This document shows, one piece after another, positions 35,181 to 44,394 of a stretch of DNA of 64,000 bases (its first letter is position 1; each line of letters starts with the position of its first letter). This DNA comes from Listeria ivanovii subsp. londoniensis. Lineage in GTDB: Bacteria; Bacillota; Bacilli; Lactobacillales; Listeriaceae. Location: assembly GCF_000763495.1 (NCBI RefSeq), contig NZ_CP009576.1, positions 1,002,001 to 1,066,000 on the forward strand, in the 5' to 3' direction. A program made the position numbers and the translations under genes. The notes beneath the pieces are model-generated. The model saw nothing but the letters and a program-made list of their open reading frames with translations. It was not told the origin of the DNA and made no database searches.

Positions 35181-36755
35181 TTGACAAAATTTTCGGAGTT
35201 CGGACTGGACGAAAAAATTGTAAAATCAGTAAATCGGATGGGGTTTGAAGAAGCAACGCCAATCCAAGAAAAAACAATTCCACTAGGATTAGCAGGTAAA
35301 GACTTAATCGGACAAGCACAAACAGGTACTGGTAAAACAGCCGCTTTTGGTCTACCAATGATTCACAAAATTGACCAAAAAAGTAATAACGTACAAGCTT
35401 TAATTATCGCTCCAACACGGGAACTTGCAATCCAAGTTTCAGAAGAGCTTTATAAACTCAGCTATGACAAACATGTACGTGTGCTAGCGGTTTATGGTGG
35501 TAGTGATATCAGCCGTCAAATCCGTTCACTTAAGAAAAACCCACAAATCGTAGTTGGTACGCCAGGACGTATTTTGGATCATATTAACCGTCGCACACTG
35601 AAACTAGACAACGTGGAAACACTTGTACTAGATGAAGCAGACGAAATGCTAAACATGGGCTTCATTGACGATATCGAAACTATTCTTAAAGAAGTACCAG
35701 CAGAACGTCAAACTTTACTATTTTCTGCAACAATGCCTGATCCAATTCGCCGTATTGGTGAACGTTTCATGCATAGCCCAGAACTTATTCGTATTAAAGC
35801 GAAAGAAATGACTGCACTATTAATCGAACAATTCTTCGTAAAAGTGCACGAAAAAGAAAAATTTGACGTATTATCGCGTTTGCTAGACGTACAAGCACCA
35901 GAACTTGCTATTGTTTTTGGTCGTACAAAACGTCGTGTAGATGAATTATCTCGTGCGCTTGATATGCGTGGTTACGTGGCTGAAGGTATCCACGGTGACT
36001 TAACGCAAGCAAAACGTATGAGCGTACTGCGCAAATTTAAAGAGGGGAAAATTGATGTTCTAGTTGCAACAGACGTAGCAGCACGTGGACTTGATATTTC
36101 CGGCGTAACTCACGTATATAACTATGACATTCCTCAAGATCCAGAAAGCTATGTTCACCGTATTGGTCGTACTGGTCGTGCTGGTAAAGAAGGTATGGCA
36201 ATTACATTCGTACAACCTCGTGAAATGGGTTACCTGCGTATCGTAGAAGAAACTACGAAAAAACGTATGCAGCCACTTCAAGCTCCTACTTGGGACGAAG
36301 CTTTTGCAGGCCAATTACGTGTAGCAACAGAAAAAATTCAAGAAGCAATTACAGAAGAAAATCTTGCCGATTACAAAACTTTTGCTAATGAATTATTAGA
36401 AAAATATGATGCAACAGACATCGCAGCTGCAATGCTTAAAATGCTAGCTAAAGAACCAGACAAAACACCAGTTCATATTACCGAAGAGCGTCCATTACCA
36501 TCTCGTGGTGGTGGCGGCTACAAAGGTAAAGGTGGAAATGGTAAAGGCGGCAAAGGTGGCGGCGGCTATCGCGGCGGAAGCGGTAAAGGCGGAAGCTATC
36601 GCGATCGTAACAACAGTGGAAAAGGTCGTCGTAGCGGCGGCGGTTCCGGTGGTGGAAACGGTTCTGGCGGCGGAAATCGTGATCGTCGTGGAAACGGCGA
36701 ACAACGTCCAAGTGGTGGCGGAAACAAAGGAAGCTACTCACAAAAATCTAAATAA
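35181..36755 (+). CDS. cshA: DEAD-box ATP-dependent RNA helicase
   Basis: 524-residue RNA helicase. Motifs in order: Q motif [14 protein letters not shown], motif I AQTGTGKT, Ia PTRELAIQ, Ib [41 protein letters not shown]. Residues about 430-524 are a low-complexity Gly/Lys/Arg/Ser tail typical of CshA that binds RNA. In B. subtilis the cshA gene also follows ddl-murF and acts in RNA decay and ribosome assembly. I prefer the TTG at 35181, eight bases after GGAG; the ATG two codons earlier is only two bases from that site. Monocistronic. Confidence 0.94.
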   Translation: MTKFSEFGLDEKIVKSVNRMGFEEATPIQEKTIPLGLAGKDLIGQAQTGTGKTAAFGLPMIHKIDQKSNNVQALIIAPTRELAIQVSEELYKLSYDKHVRVLAVYGGSDISRQIRSLKKNPQIVVGTPGRILDHINRRTLKLDNVETLVLDEADEMLNMGFIDDIETILKEVPAERQTLLFSATMPDPIRRIGERFMHSPELIRIKAKEMTALLIEQFFVKVHEKEKFDVLSRLLDVQAPELAIVFGRTKRRVDELSRALDMRGYVAEGIHGDLTQAKRMSVLRKFKEGKIDVLVATDVAARGLDISGVTHVYNYDIPQDPESYVHRIGRTGRAGKEGMAITFVQPREMGYLRIVEETTKKRMQPLQAPTWDEAFAGQLRVATEKIQEAITEENLADYKTFANELLEKYDATDIAAAMLKMLAKEPDKTPVHITEERPLPSRGGGGYKGKGGNGKGGKGGGGYRGGSGKGGSYRDRNNSGKGRRSGGGSGGGNGSGGGNRDRRGNGEQRPSGGGNKGSYSQKSK

Positions 36756-36766
36756 AATCATACTAC

Positions 36767-36797
36767 AAAGCGGTTACCATTTGGTAGCCGCTTTTTT
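36767..36797 (+). terminator. Terminator of cshA
   Basis: AAAGCGGTTACCA / TGGTAGCCGCTTTTTT stem with a short loop. Confidence 0.9.
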
Positions 36798-36896
36798 GAT
36801 GTTATTATACGGAACTTCATTGTATAGTAAGAAAAACATCATTTACATTGACCTCCATCTATGAGAAAATAGCTTGTTGGCAAATTTTTGCTGCCA

Positions 36897-36938
36897 CACG
36901 TGGTTCATTCATACCATCCCACGTAAAAAAACTAGGAG
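36897..36938 (+). promoter_or_regulatory. PreQ1-I riboswitch
   Basis: Stem ACGTGG / CCCACGT with loop TTCATTCATAC, then the A-rich tail TAAAAAAACTAGG. This matches the class I preQ1 aptamer (B. subtilis queC leader: GGTTC, CACCC, AAAAAACTAA). The tail overlaps the AGGAGG of queT, so ligand binding should block translation. Confidence 0.85.
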
Positions 36939-36946
36939 GAATAATA

Positions 36947-37435
36947 ATGAAAATGAAAATATTAACGGTGAATGCCATTATTGCTGCACTTTATGTGGTG
37001 CTTGGTATGGTTGTTGCACCAATTGGTTTTATGGCATTACAGTTTCGTTTGCCAGAAATTTTTAACCACCTGATTGTCTTTAATAAAAAGTATTTTTGGG
37101 GAATTATTCTTGGCGTGTTTATTACCAATTTGTTCTTTTCCGGGTTGGGTTGGATCGATTTGGTTTTCGGCGTAGCTCAATCTGCCATTTCACTTTTACT
37201 AATGATTGGAATTTCTAAATACGTAAAAGGAATTATCCCACGAATGATTATTAACACGATTCTTTTCTCCATAACAATGGCAATTATTGCTTGGGAGTTA
37301 GTTATTGTCTTTGATTTACCATTCTTAATTACTTGGGCGACAACAGCTCTAAGCGAATTTATAGTAATGGGTATCGGAATTCCACTGATGTATCTATTAA
37401 ATAAACGACTAAATTTCAAAAAAATGATTGATTAG
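36947..37435 (+). CDS. queT: Queuosine precursor transporter QueT
   Basis: 162-residue membrane protein with five to six helices of the QueT family, substrate-binding (S) subunits of ECF importers for preQ0, preQ1 or queuine-type precursors. Family segments are VNAIIAALYVVLGMV, LQFRLPEIFNHLIVFN and ILGVFITNLFFS. The ATG at 36947 has AGGAGG seven bases upstream, inside a preQ1-I riboswitch; the upstream open frame runs through that RNA and is not coding. The ECF energising module would be encoded elsewhere. Confidence 0.93.
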   Translation: MKMKILTVNAIIAALYVVLGMVVAPIGFMALQFRLPEIFNHLIVFNKKYFWGIILGVFITNLFFSGLGWIDLVFGVAQSAISLLLMIGISKYVKGIIPRMIINTILFSITMAIIAWELVIVFDLPFLITWATTALSEFIVMGIGIPLMYLLNKRLNFKKMID

Positions 37436-37442
37436 AAAACAA

Positions 37443-37473
37443 CAAGTCTGAGGTCAACTTAGGCTTTTTTATT
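37443..37473 (+). terminator. Terminator of queT
   Basis: AAGTCT / AGGCTT stem (one G-T pair) with extra TGA/TTA pairing and a T-run. Confidence 0.7.
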
Positions 37474-37699
37474 TTGCCAAAAAATGAATAATTTCGGAAA
37501 TTAATTCATCCAACTGCTGATTTGTATACTTGTGCTGATTGAAGCTAATTTCTAAGCCTAGATTTAAAATCATCCTCGCCAAATAATTGGGAACAAAAAG
37601 ATTGTCTGAAAAAGTAATTTCCTTTAATAAACAAATTCTGAGGATATCTCCAGCGATTACATCTAAAAAAATCGATTCAGCCTTGCTCCAAGCGGTTTG
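37469..37699 (-). pseudogene. C-terminal remnant, possibly of a TetR-type regulator
   Basis: An open minus-strand frame of about 76 codons lies between two stops and lacks a start codon with a binding site. It ends with NQQLDELISEIIHFLAK. The helical, hydrophobic pattern resembles the ligand domain of TetR-type regulators, but no helix-turn-helix remains. It abuts the next fragment head-on at about 37695, which looks like a deletion junction. The family call is tentative. Confidence 0.35.
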
Positions 37700-37882
37700 T
37701 TATACAAAAATGAATGGAAATTTTTATTAAATGAACTAGATGAAGAGCATATTATTTACGCGCTAGACTATCTTTTTGTGAAACCTGAAAATGCAGGAAC
37801 TTTTTTAGACAGTTTAGATTTAAGTGATGCAAATAAAGCAAAAATTGCCTATAAAAATGCTGAAAAACTATTACCTTTATAA
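37697..37882 (+). CDS. Small hypothetical protein, probably 5'-truncated
   Basis: 61 residues, acidic and helical, containing NELDEEHIIYALDYLFVK and a Leu/Pro end. The TTG at 37697 has no binding site, and the frame remains open for several codons upstream into the minus-strand remnant, so this is probably the tail of a larger gene. It is followed 14 bases later by the DUF2316 gene. Domain not recognised. Confidence 0.4.
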   Translation: MLYKNEWKFLLNELDEEHIIYALDYLFVKPENAGTFLDSLDLSDANKAKIAYKNAEKLLPL

Positions 37883-37896
37883 AAGGTGGAATTTAT

Positions 37897-38226
37897 ATGT
37901 CATTAACTAAAGATCAAAAGATAGCAACTAAACAAGAACTGGCTGAAAATCTAGCTTTAACTAATTTAACAATTGCAGAAATTGCCGCGGACCTAAACAC
38001 TAGTGAAGCAAAAATCGAGCGTATCTTAAACTTAAAACAAAACTCTTTAAATGATGGCTGGATTTTTCGTAATTACCTGCTTAAAAAAGTAGCAGAAAAA
38101 GGCCTCACACCAGTTCCTCCTTTAACTTTTTCTTTTCATGTTGGACTCTTTTTTTCAAATCCGCTTCTTTATACTGTCCATTCGAGTATAGCCATTCCAT
38201 TTCTGTCACTACGAAAAGTGGTCTAA
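37897..38226 (+). pseudogene. DUF2316 protein with a replaced C-terminus
   Basis: The first 75 residues match the DUF2316 family: a small helix-turn-helix-like protein (NLTIAEIAADLNTSEAKIER, then NDGWIFRNYLLKKVAEKG). AAAGGTGG precedes the ATG at 37897. After TPVPP the sequence no longer fits the family (normally a Phe/Trp-rich end) and becomes Ser/Phe/Leu-rich. The same DNA read on the minus strand gives a protein-like piece (TEMEWLYSNGQYKEADLKK), so the end was probably joined from another gene by deletion. The shortened protein may still be made. Confidence 0.6.
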
Positions 38227-38446
38227 GTTTTGATAATACGAAATAAAAGATGAAGATTAGTATTTGTCAATAACGGATTTGTAAAGGTGTTTCTAGACGA
38301 CCATGATTTTGATATATTGTCACAAATAAACAATGAAACTGTGTAATTAGGTTAATCTAAAGATGAGAATTATTGTTATAATAATTAGGGTTTAGGACAT
38401 CCAAAGGAAACTGGCTGTTGGAAGCTGGATATGGTAACTAGTTTAG
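38227..38446. other. Decayed coding fragments
   Basis: No intact gene. A plus-strand fragment NNGFVKVFLDDHDFDILSQ ends with a stop at 38344-38346, and a later piece GNWLLEAGYGN stops near 38440. Both look like tails of lost genes. A TATAAT box sits at about 38378. Confidence 0.4.
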
Positions 38447-38851
38447 TATTGTTTTGAAAGAGTTCAACCCGTAAACATTGAAAATATTCTGAAAAAAATA
38501 AAAGCAAAAGAAAATATTGCTACAAAACTTGCATGGATAGAGAATAACAAAGACAATTTTATTTCATTTGCTTTAGAAGCAGAAGATTTTCTAGATAATT
38601 TTAATGATTTTGTAAGTAAAGACATAATTAAAAAAGGAAAATGTAAACTACCAGATGGTATGATTTTAATGGAAACCATCGATGCTAAAACAATAAAAGA
38701 AAGCATTTTTATTAGTAGTGTATATTTTTATGGCGAAGAGACTTTCGAGATTAATTTAGTAACTTCACCTGATTATTTTGGTAGGCATGCATTAAGCATA
38801 GAAACTTTAGGTGATGGATATGAAATGGAATTTACTGGAATGAATGGATAA
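38447..38851 (+). pseudogene. DUF2262-like (immunity-type) gene lacking its start
   Basis: The frame is open for 134 codons, but the first canonical start codon in it is the ATG at 38660, two-thirds of the way from the end of conserved-looking sequence, so the 5' end seems lost. The protein has a helical first half (WIENNKDNFISFALEAEDFL) and a beta-rich second half (DGMILMETIDAKTIKESIFI and FEINLVTSPDYFGRHALSIE) resembling DUF2262-type proteins that often accompany polymorphic toxins. Family assignment is by pattern only. Nearby LXG remains fit this reading. Confidence 0.45.
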
Positions 38852-38988
38852 TGACCGAAAATGATTTACTTTATGCTCACTTAGCAAAGGGTAGGGGTTC
38901 ATTTAATTGGTGGAAGTATAATACAAATTTGCTAAGGCATATTAAAAGGAGATCTAAGTATAATGGGAATGATATCAGAATTATTTGA
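38851..38988 (+). CDS. Possible 45-aa peptide coupled to the preceding frame
   Basis: The ATG shares a base with the stop of the previous frame (TAATG), allowing translational coupling, but there is no binding site of its own and it overlaps the next gene by 26 bases. It contains LAKGRGSFNWWKYNTNLL and a basic end. It may be a leftover of a longer gene. Confidence 0.25.
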   Translation: MTENDLLYAHLAKGRGSFNWWKYNTNLLRHIKRRSKYNGNDIRII

Positions 38989-40297
38989 AAATCGGTTAGC
39001 GCTTTTTACTTTTAATCAAGACACGATTCATAATGTAGTGCTTGCAATTGTATATTTAAGATTAATAAGTATCCCCTTACAATCAATTTACTATCGAAAT
39101 AGAGCCGAGGAAGGCTCTAGGGAGGTAATGACTGAGGGGAAACGTAAAAAGACTATGGTTGTTGGACTTATAACTAATTTTTTGCTAGGATCTTTATTAT
39201 TGCTGTGTCTTCAACCTAGTAATTTGGAAAGTTGGTTGTTCACTGGATGGACTTCAGCTACTATCATACTATTAGCAATTTATGGAATCATTTTTTTATC
39301 GATTTTTCTAACTATTTTCTTTTGGTTTAAAGGGAAAAATAAATCCTTTATACAATTATTATCAATGGTAATTTATTTGTTAGTGATAGAATTTATCTTT
39401 TTTTCAGTAGTTTTATGGATTATAAGTAATATACTAGCACCATCAAGTTATTCTATGGATTCCCGAGTCAATGTTTCTGACATAGACGGAAAACTAGTAG
39501 CTATTTCTCAAATAGAAAAAGATACAATAACTGGTCGAGAACATGGGTTTACTTACATATCAAGAGCAGTGGCAATTAGTTCAGTAGATTTACATTCTGG
39601 TAAAAAGATATGGAGTAAGCAAGTTGGGAATGCAACAAATTATATTGGACCTACAACCAATGGTTTACTTGTTATAAACAGAAACAAAGAAAAATTATAC
39701 TTTTTAGATCCAGCAACTGGAGATGTGTCCATGACAGAAGCTGAATTAATAAAGAAGTTTCCTGTATTAGCCAATAATATGAGTTATGATAAAACAGATT
39801 TTGTGCTAGTTAATCCTAATACTTTATATTTTTATGGTTTAGATGGATTTTATTATAAGATGGATTTTGCGACCAATAAAATTACCGAAAAAATAGCATA
39901 TAAAGATTTCATACATGGAACAAATAAATCAACTATAAATGAAGAAAATTCGACTACTGAAAAAATCAACCAACTTTATCCAGAGTTGATGGAAGTTATC
40001 ATAGGCAATACTGATGTTGGAGAAGATAGGGTGCTGGTTACTTATGAAGCAGCACGCAATAGTACCAATAAAACACTAGCAATTATTTCATTAAAAGAGC
40101 ATAAAGTATTTTGGAAATTAGATTTGGTAAATGAACTCGATGGTTTTGGCGACAATGAAAATTACGCAAGTTCAGCTTTCTATGCAAAAGGTGACTTTGT
40201 TTATACTTGGGATGGACGTTATCAGTACAAAATTAAAAAAGAAAATGGGCAAGTAATTTATCAATACGATTATAAAACAGAGAGTAAAATTAAATAA
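38963..40297 (+). CDS. Membrane-anchored beta-propeller protein (PA2928-like)
   Basis: 444-residue protein. Four hydrophobic helices lie within residues 20-165, with basic loops (GKRKKTM, KGKNKS), and an extracellular domain follows from about 170 to the end. That domain has PQQ-propeller-like strands: DGKLVAISQIEKD, VDLHSGKKIWSKQVG, LDPATGDVSM and KGDFVYTWDGRYQYK. It resembles the PA2928 family of outer-face propellers; function is unknown. AGGAG lies ten bases before the ATG. It is the only intact gene in a stretch of remnants, next to an immunity-like fragment, so an immunity or receptor role is possible but unproven. Confidence 0.65.
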   Translation: MGMISELFENRLALFTFNQDTIHNVVLAIVYLRLISIPLQSIYYRNRAEEGSREVMTEGKRKKTMVVGLITNFLLGSLLLLCLQPSNLESWLFTGWTSATIILLAIYGIIFLSIFLTIFFWFKGKNKSFIQLLSMVIYLLVIEFIFFSVVLWIISNILAPSSYSMDSRVNVSDIDGKLVAISQIEKDTITGREHGFTYISRAVAISSVDLHSGKKIWSKQVGNATNYIGPTTNGLLVINRNKEKLYFLDPATGDVSMTEAELIKKFPVLANNMSYDKTDFVLVNPNTLYFYGLDGFYYKMDFATNKITEKIAYKDFIHGTNKSTINEENSTTEKINQLYPELMEVIIGNTDVGEDRVLVTYEAARNSTNKTLAIISLKEHKVFWKLDLVNELDGFGDNENYASSAFYAKGDFVYTWDGRYQYKIKKENGQVIYQYDYKTESKIK

Positions 40298-41464
40298 AGA
40301 ATGTCGCTTACTTGGATTAATAATTCTCCAATTTTAGAAAACGAAAAACGTGAGTCGAAAATCACGAGTTAACCTTTATTGTTCTTGCAAGCTCATCTCA
40401 TTGAGTAGACTGGTAATATTTCAATTATGAATCATTGTATTGTGAATTTTTTGGAAATGCAAAGGAGCTAACTAAATGATTTTGACACATGAGCAGTGTG
40501 AGGCAAAAAAGGATAGAATAAGATATATTGTATGTGAAAAAAATCCAATTATATAATACACGTTTTTTTAGTAATATAACGATAAGCACAAAAATATATA
40601 GTCAGTTATAAAATTTTAAAACGGTTTGGCAATTTAATAGTTTCTTATGAATAATCAAGTACTGTAGGAGAAGACATTTTATGTTTTCTCTTTTTAAATT
40701 CTACTTAATGATTAGATATAACTTAATGTATACAATTCCTTAGTTACAGAATATTCTACAAACCTTTTGGGGAAGGCCATTATTATAAGTTCTAAAAATA
40801 TTTCTTCATATTTTTAGAACAATTGATATTACTTATGTATTAGAGGTTAATTGTTCACAAAGAAGTAGTGAAAACGTATTAATAATACATTAAAGAGATA
40901 ATTTACCTGCTAATATTGTAGAAGATAGTGGAGAAAAGTGGGCTTTTATATTTTCTTTTTTGTTCCAAGGAAGTCGAAAGGAGAACCTACCCTTCCGAAT
41001 AATCTAGTGGAATTTCTATCACATTTGACCTGGTTTTATAACTATCTTTTAACAAAAATTCAAATTTTTAAAAAGAGGTGTTGCCTAAAAATATTGTTTT
41101 AAGAGTAATTTATAGATGAAATAAGTAATTAAACAAACTAATAATTAAAGAATGAGAGGTTATACTTCTGTTGAAGAAGTAACCTAAGTTGATATTTACA
41201 GTATGGATTATAATTGTAGTATACGGAATTAAAAGTAAGGTATCTACACTTTTGAGAAATAAATAAGCCTACATAAATAGAAGATAAAGTAAGCGGTGGC
41301 TATATAAATGATAAAATAAAATCAGAAGGGATGAAGGTTTTATCATAACTAAAAACCAATTGTTCATCAATTGTACATATATTTTTAATAATGAGTTGTA
41401 AATTACACAATGCAACTAAATTTTTTCAGCTAAAATCTAAGTATACTATTAAAGGAGTGTTTTT
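40298..41464. other. AT-rich degenerate region without intact genes
   Basis: About 1.17 kb. Contents: a 26-codon frame at 40476-40556 with a good AAAGGAG site (MILTHEQCEAKKDRIRYIV), probably the first codons of a lost gene; a perfect 13-base inverted repeat at 40789-40820; and a coding-like stretch at about 40910-41010 (EDSGEKWAFIFSFLFQGSRK) broken by stops. The last 40 bases hold a TATACT box and AAAGGAG for the next gene. Confidence 0.5.
40789..40820. repeat. Perfect 13-base inverted repeat
   Basis: GTTCTAAAAATAT and ATATTTTTAGAAC around a TTCTTC loop. There is no following T-run in either direction, so its role is unclear (protein binding site, RNA hairpin or element end). Confidence 0.7.
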
Positions 41465-43510
41465 ATGACGAATAGAACAAAGAGGAATAGCCTAAAAAAA
41501 CTAGGACTAATGTTTCTCAGTATTATTTTATTTTTAAATGTCACAGTACAAACAAGTAATGTAAAAGCCGCAACAAGTTACGGATCAGATTTTTTGAAAA
41601 CAGTTGAACTACAAGATACGGATGGTAACGAATCAACCGATTTTGGTTACCGTGATGATATAAAGGTTCATTATACTTGGGAAATACCTAATTCAGTTGA
41701 TGTGAAAGCTGGGGATACGATGGATTTTACTTTACCATCGGACTTAGTATTGAGAACTAATTTACAATTCGACTTGAAAACTGATAATGGAGATGTTGTA
41801 GGTACTGTAGTTGCGATAAGAGATACTGGAAAAGTAACGATAACATTTTCTGATTACGTGGAAAACAATTCTGATATTAAGGGATCACTTGATTTTTGGG
41901 CTGGATTTAATTTCGATACTGTATCTGCAGAGGGAGATGATTCACTATCCCTAGATTTCCCATTAGGTGGAGGATCAGATGAAATTGTAGTGGTTGTAGA
42001 CCCACTTATTGAAATTAATCCAAATGAAACAGCGCATAAGTATGGCTATGTGGATAGTCAAAACCCAGAACTTATTCACTGGTCGGTTAGGGTGAATTAT
42101 GCAAAAACAAATATTGAAAATGCTGTTTATGAAGACTTTATCGGACCTGATCAAGTTTTAAACTTTGACTCAGTAAGAGCTTATCATGGGGATATTCTAC
42201 CTGATAATACATTTATCAACAGTGGAAATCAAGTTCCGGCTTCCAATTTTGTCCAAACAGACCGTGGATTCAAAGTAACTTTAGGTGATTTAACGGATAC
42301 AGTGAAAATTACCTATACTACCACGGCAACAGATGGAGGGACATCGGATAGTTACTCAAATTCTGGTGTGCTAACAGGTGATAATTATACAACAAAAGAA
42401 ATCACCAACAAAACACCTTTCTTTGGTGGAAATGGTGATGGTGATGGAACAAATGGCTCAGTAGTTTTAACTAAAACAGATGATTCGGCACAAAAAAATC
42501 CTCTAGAAGGAGCCGAATTCCAATTAGTGAACTCAACTGGAGATACTATACAAGAGGGACTCACAACTGATTCTGATGGAAAAATAACTATATCGCAGTT
42601 GAAGTATGGTACTTATCAACTAGTAGAAACAAAAGCGCCAGCAGGATATGAACTAGATAGCACACCAGTACAATTTACCGTTGATGCAGATAATCAATCT
42701 GTTTTGGTTACAAAAGAAAATTCAACCATTAAAGGCTCTGTAACATTAACTAAAACAGATAGTGAAACAGGAACAGTATTATCAGGAGCAGAGTTTGAAT
42801 TACAAAATGCATCAGGAGAAACATTACAAACAGGATTGACAACGAATGAAGAAGGCGTGTTAACTATAGCTGACCTAGAACTAGGAGATTATCAACTAGT
42901 AGAAACAAAAGCGCCGGCAGGATATGAATTAGATAGCACACCAGTAGCATTTACAATTAGTGAAGATAATACTGACGTGACTGTCACAAAAGAAAATTCA
43001 ACAATTAAAGGCTCCGCGACATTAACAAAAACAGATAGTGTAACAGGAGAAGTACTAGCAGGAGCAGAGTTTGAGTTACAAAATGCATCAGGAGAAACCA
43101 TACAAACAGGACTTACAACAAATGAAGAGGGAGTATTAACGGTAGCTGACCTAGAACTAGGAGATTATCAACTAGTAGAAACAAAAGCGCCGGCAGGATA
43201 TGAATTAGATAGCACACCAGTAGCATTTACAATTAGTGAAGATAATACAGATGTATCTGTTACAAAAGAAAACACGAAAATACCTGCAATACCGAATGAT
43301 CCGTTAACACCTGAAGAACCAGTAACACCTGAAGAACCAGTAACTCCTTTAACAGTATTACCTGAGGCATCAGTACCAAATAAAGTTATAAAAGAAGAAA
43401 GTATTATGACAAAACTACCAAAAACAGGGGATACACCGCTTTACAATGGTTTAGGATTACTATTAGTAGCACTTTCTACAGGTAGCTTAGTTCTATTTAG
43501 GAAAAAATAG
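41465..43510 (+). CDS. LPXTG adhesin with bacterial-Ig head and three SpaA/Cna-B repeats
   Basis: 681-residue wall-anchored protein. Residues 1-35 are a signal peptide; 36-330 are an adhesin-like head (ATSYGSDFLKTVELQD, then VKAGDTMDFTLPSDL) similar to that of the LPXTG/LysM protein near 56.3 kb; a Gly/Asp-rich linker follows; residues 331-606 are three 92-residue SpaA/Cna-B modules with Lys in LTKTD, Glu in LVETKAPAGYEL and Asn in VTKEN, the residues that form isopeptide cross-links; then a Pro/Glu stalk, sortase motif LPKTG, a hydrophobic helix and RKK. AAAGGAG lies nine bases before the ATG. Likely surface adhesion; the ligand is unknown. Confidence 0.87.
   Translation: MTNRTKRNSLKKLGLMFLSIILFLNVTVQTSNVKAATSYGSDFLKTVELQDTDGNESTDFGYRDDIKVHYTWEIPNSVDVKAGDTMDFTLPSDLVLRTNLQFDLKTDNGDVVGTVVAIRDTGKVTITFSDYVENNSDIKGSLDFWAGFNFDTVSAEGDDSLSLDFPLGGGSDEIVVVVDPLIEINPNETAHKYGYVDSQNPELIHWSVRVNYAKTNIENAVYEDFIGPDQVLNFDSVRAYHGDILPDNTFINSGNQVPASNFVQTDRGFKVTLGDLTDTVKITYTTTATDGGTSDSYSNSGVLTGDNYTTKEITNKTPFFGGNGDGDGTNGSVVLTKTDDSAQKNPLEGAEFQLVNSTGDTIQEGLTTDSDGKITISQLKYGTYQLVETKAPAGYELDSTPVQFTVDADNQSVLVTKENSTIKGSVTLTKTDSETGTVLSGAEFELQNASGETLQTGLTTNEEGVLTIADLELGDYQLVETKAPAGYELDSTPVAFTISEDNTDVTVTKENSTIKGSATLTKTDSVTGEVLAGAEFELQNASGETIQTGLTTNEEGVLTVADLELGDYQLVETKAPAGYELDSTPVAFTISEDNTDVSVTKENTKIPAIPNDPLTPEEPVTPEEPVTPLTVLPEASVPNKVIKEESIMTKLPKTGDTPLYNGLGLLLVALSTGSLVLFRKK
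42455..43282 (+). repeat. Three tandem 276-bp SpaA/Cna-B repeats
   Basis: The period is exactly 276 bases (92 codons). Copies 2 and 3 share a run of about 100 identical bases around 42869-42970 and 43145-43246; copy 1 is more diverged. Such identity allows copy-number change by recombination. Confidence 0.9.
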
Positions 43511-43641
43511 TATGTGAAATCTCCAAATGATTTCGGATATATGGAGCATGAATCCAACTACTTTTATTAATCATGTAATTGTAACAAAAAACAAAATAAA
43601 TCATTCCTTGTCAAGTAGACATGGGGAATAAAAATTATTTT

Positions 43642-43669
43642 AAGCTCCTAGCTTTCTAGGAGCTTTTTT
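43642..43669. terminator. Terminator after the SpaA-repeat protein gene
   Basis: AAGCTCCTAG / CTAGGAGCTTTTTT stem with a four-base loop. It also carries A-rich sequence on the other side. Confidence 0.88.
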
Positions 43670-43794
43670 GTGCAGTTTTTCTCGATGAATCGCCTCTTCA
43701 AGGCTGTCCATGACGAGAGAATCTTTCAATTGAGGAAAAAGATGGTTCAGCAAGTGCAGTGTTTTCAATTTCAAGAGACAAGGCATATATTGTA

Positions 43795-44200
43795 AAAATT
43801 TATAGTAGCCTGAGTGATATACCTAAATAAGCACATGCTCTTTTAACAGGCATTGGACAGGTTACGTTTAATATAGTCAAAAACTACCTGTGGTTTTGCT
43901 TGAGAAAAATTTGGAACTTTTTTAGGAGAGCCAACGCCTCCTTCAGTCGGCGATATTCTTTTTCTAAACGCTTGTTTTCTTTTTGTGCAGCAAATTCACG
44001 GCTTCCTCTTCCAGAAAAAGCTCGTTCTACATATTGTTCATACTCAGCTCCCCAGCGATAAAGTGTATTTTCATGCGCTTCTAGTTGTTTAGAAACAAAT
44101 CTTACAGAATGCTTATCTATCAAGATAAGACTAAGCAACCTATCGTTTAAATTCTATGGAGTAGTTTTTTCGTTGTAGGAAAGTGTCTTTTCTCAAATCC
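43795..44200 (-). mobile_element. Degenerate IS3-family insertion sequence (orfA and start of orfB)
   Basis: The minus strand 44138-43884 reads an IS3-type OrfA: ENTLYRWGAEYEQY, FSGRGSREFAAQKENKRLEK and LALLKKFQIFLKQ. The frame continues upstream to about 44200 through a TAG stop. Beyond OrfA, VVFDYIKRNLSNA and, after a one-base shift, PVKRACAYLGIS match the OrfB N-terminus, which then ends. About 750 bases of orfB are missing. The element is dead. 43511-43794 otherwise contain only the preceding terminator and a decayed minus-strand frame (MDSLEEAIHREKLHKKAPR). Confidence 0.75.
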
Positions 44201-44283
44201 ACGTATTTTTAGTGTCCACTTTAGCATAACCTTTCCAGTTTTTTTAAAAGACCAACAACGATGGAATATTGTGTATTCAGTGC

Positions 44284-44362
44284 GTATGATTGGGGTATAC
44301 TCAAAGTAGACACAATGGGTTATTACAAATACAGCGTTTCTTTTGTATAATTAGGATGTATA
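44284..44362. promoter_or_regulatory. Candidate recombination (res-like) site of the serine recombinase
   Basis: GTATGATTGGGGTATAC (44284-44300) and GTATAATTAGGATGTAT (44345-44361) are similar imperfect inverted repeats 61 bases apart, just upstream of the recombinase gene. Resolvase genes commonly lie next to paired sites of this type. Assignment is inference. Confidence 0.35.
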
Positions 44363-44394
44363 TTAATTAGCTTGAAAAAGAGGTGGTTTTATCA

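Noticed and set aside
36478-36864. Several overlapping frames in the cshA 3' end (Ala/Thr- or His/Arg-rich)
   Set aside because: They are frame shadows of the Gly-rich tail GGTGGCGGC-type codons of CshA.
42455-43282. Regular repeats considered as a CRISPR array
   Set aside because: The 276-base period keeps the reading frame and encodes Cna-B domains; there are no short repeats with unique spacers. The same applies to the 231-base repeats at 46817-47740.
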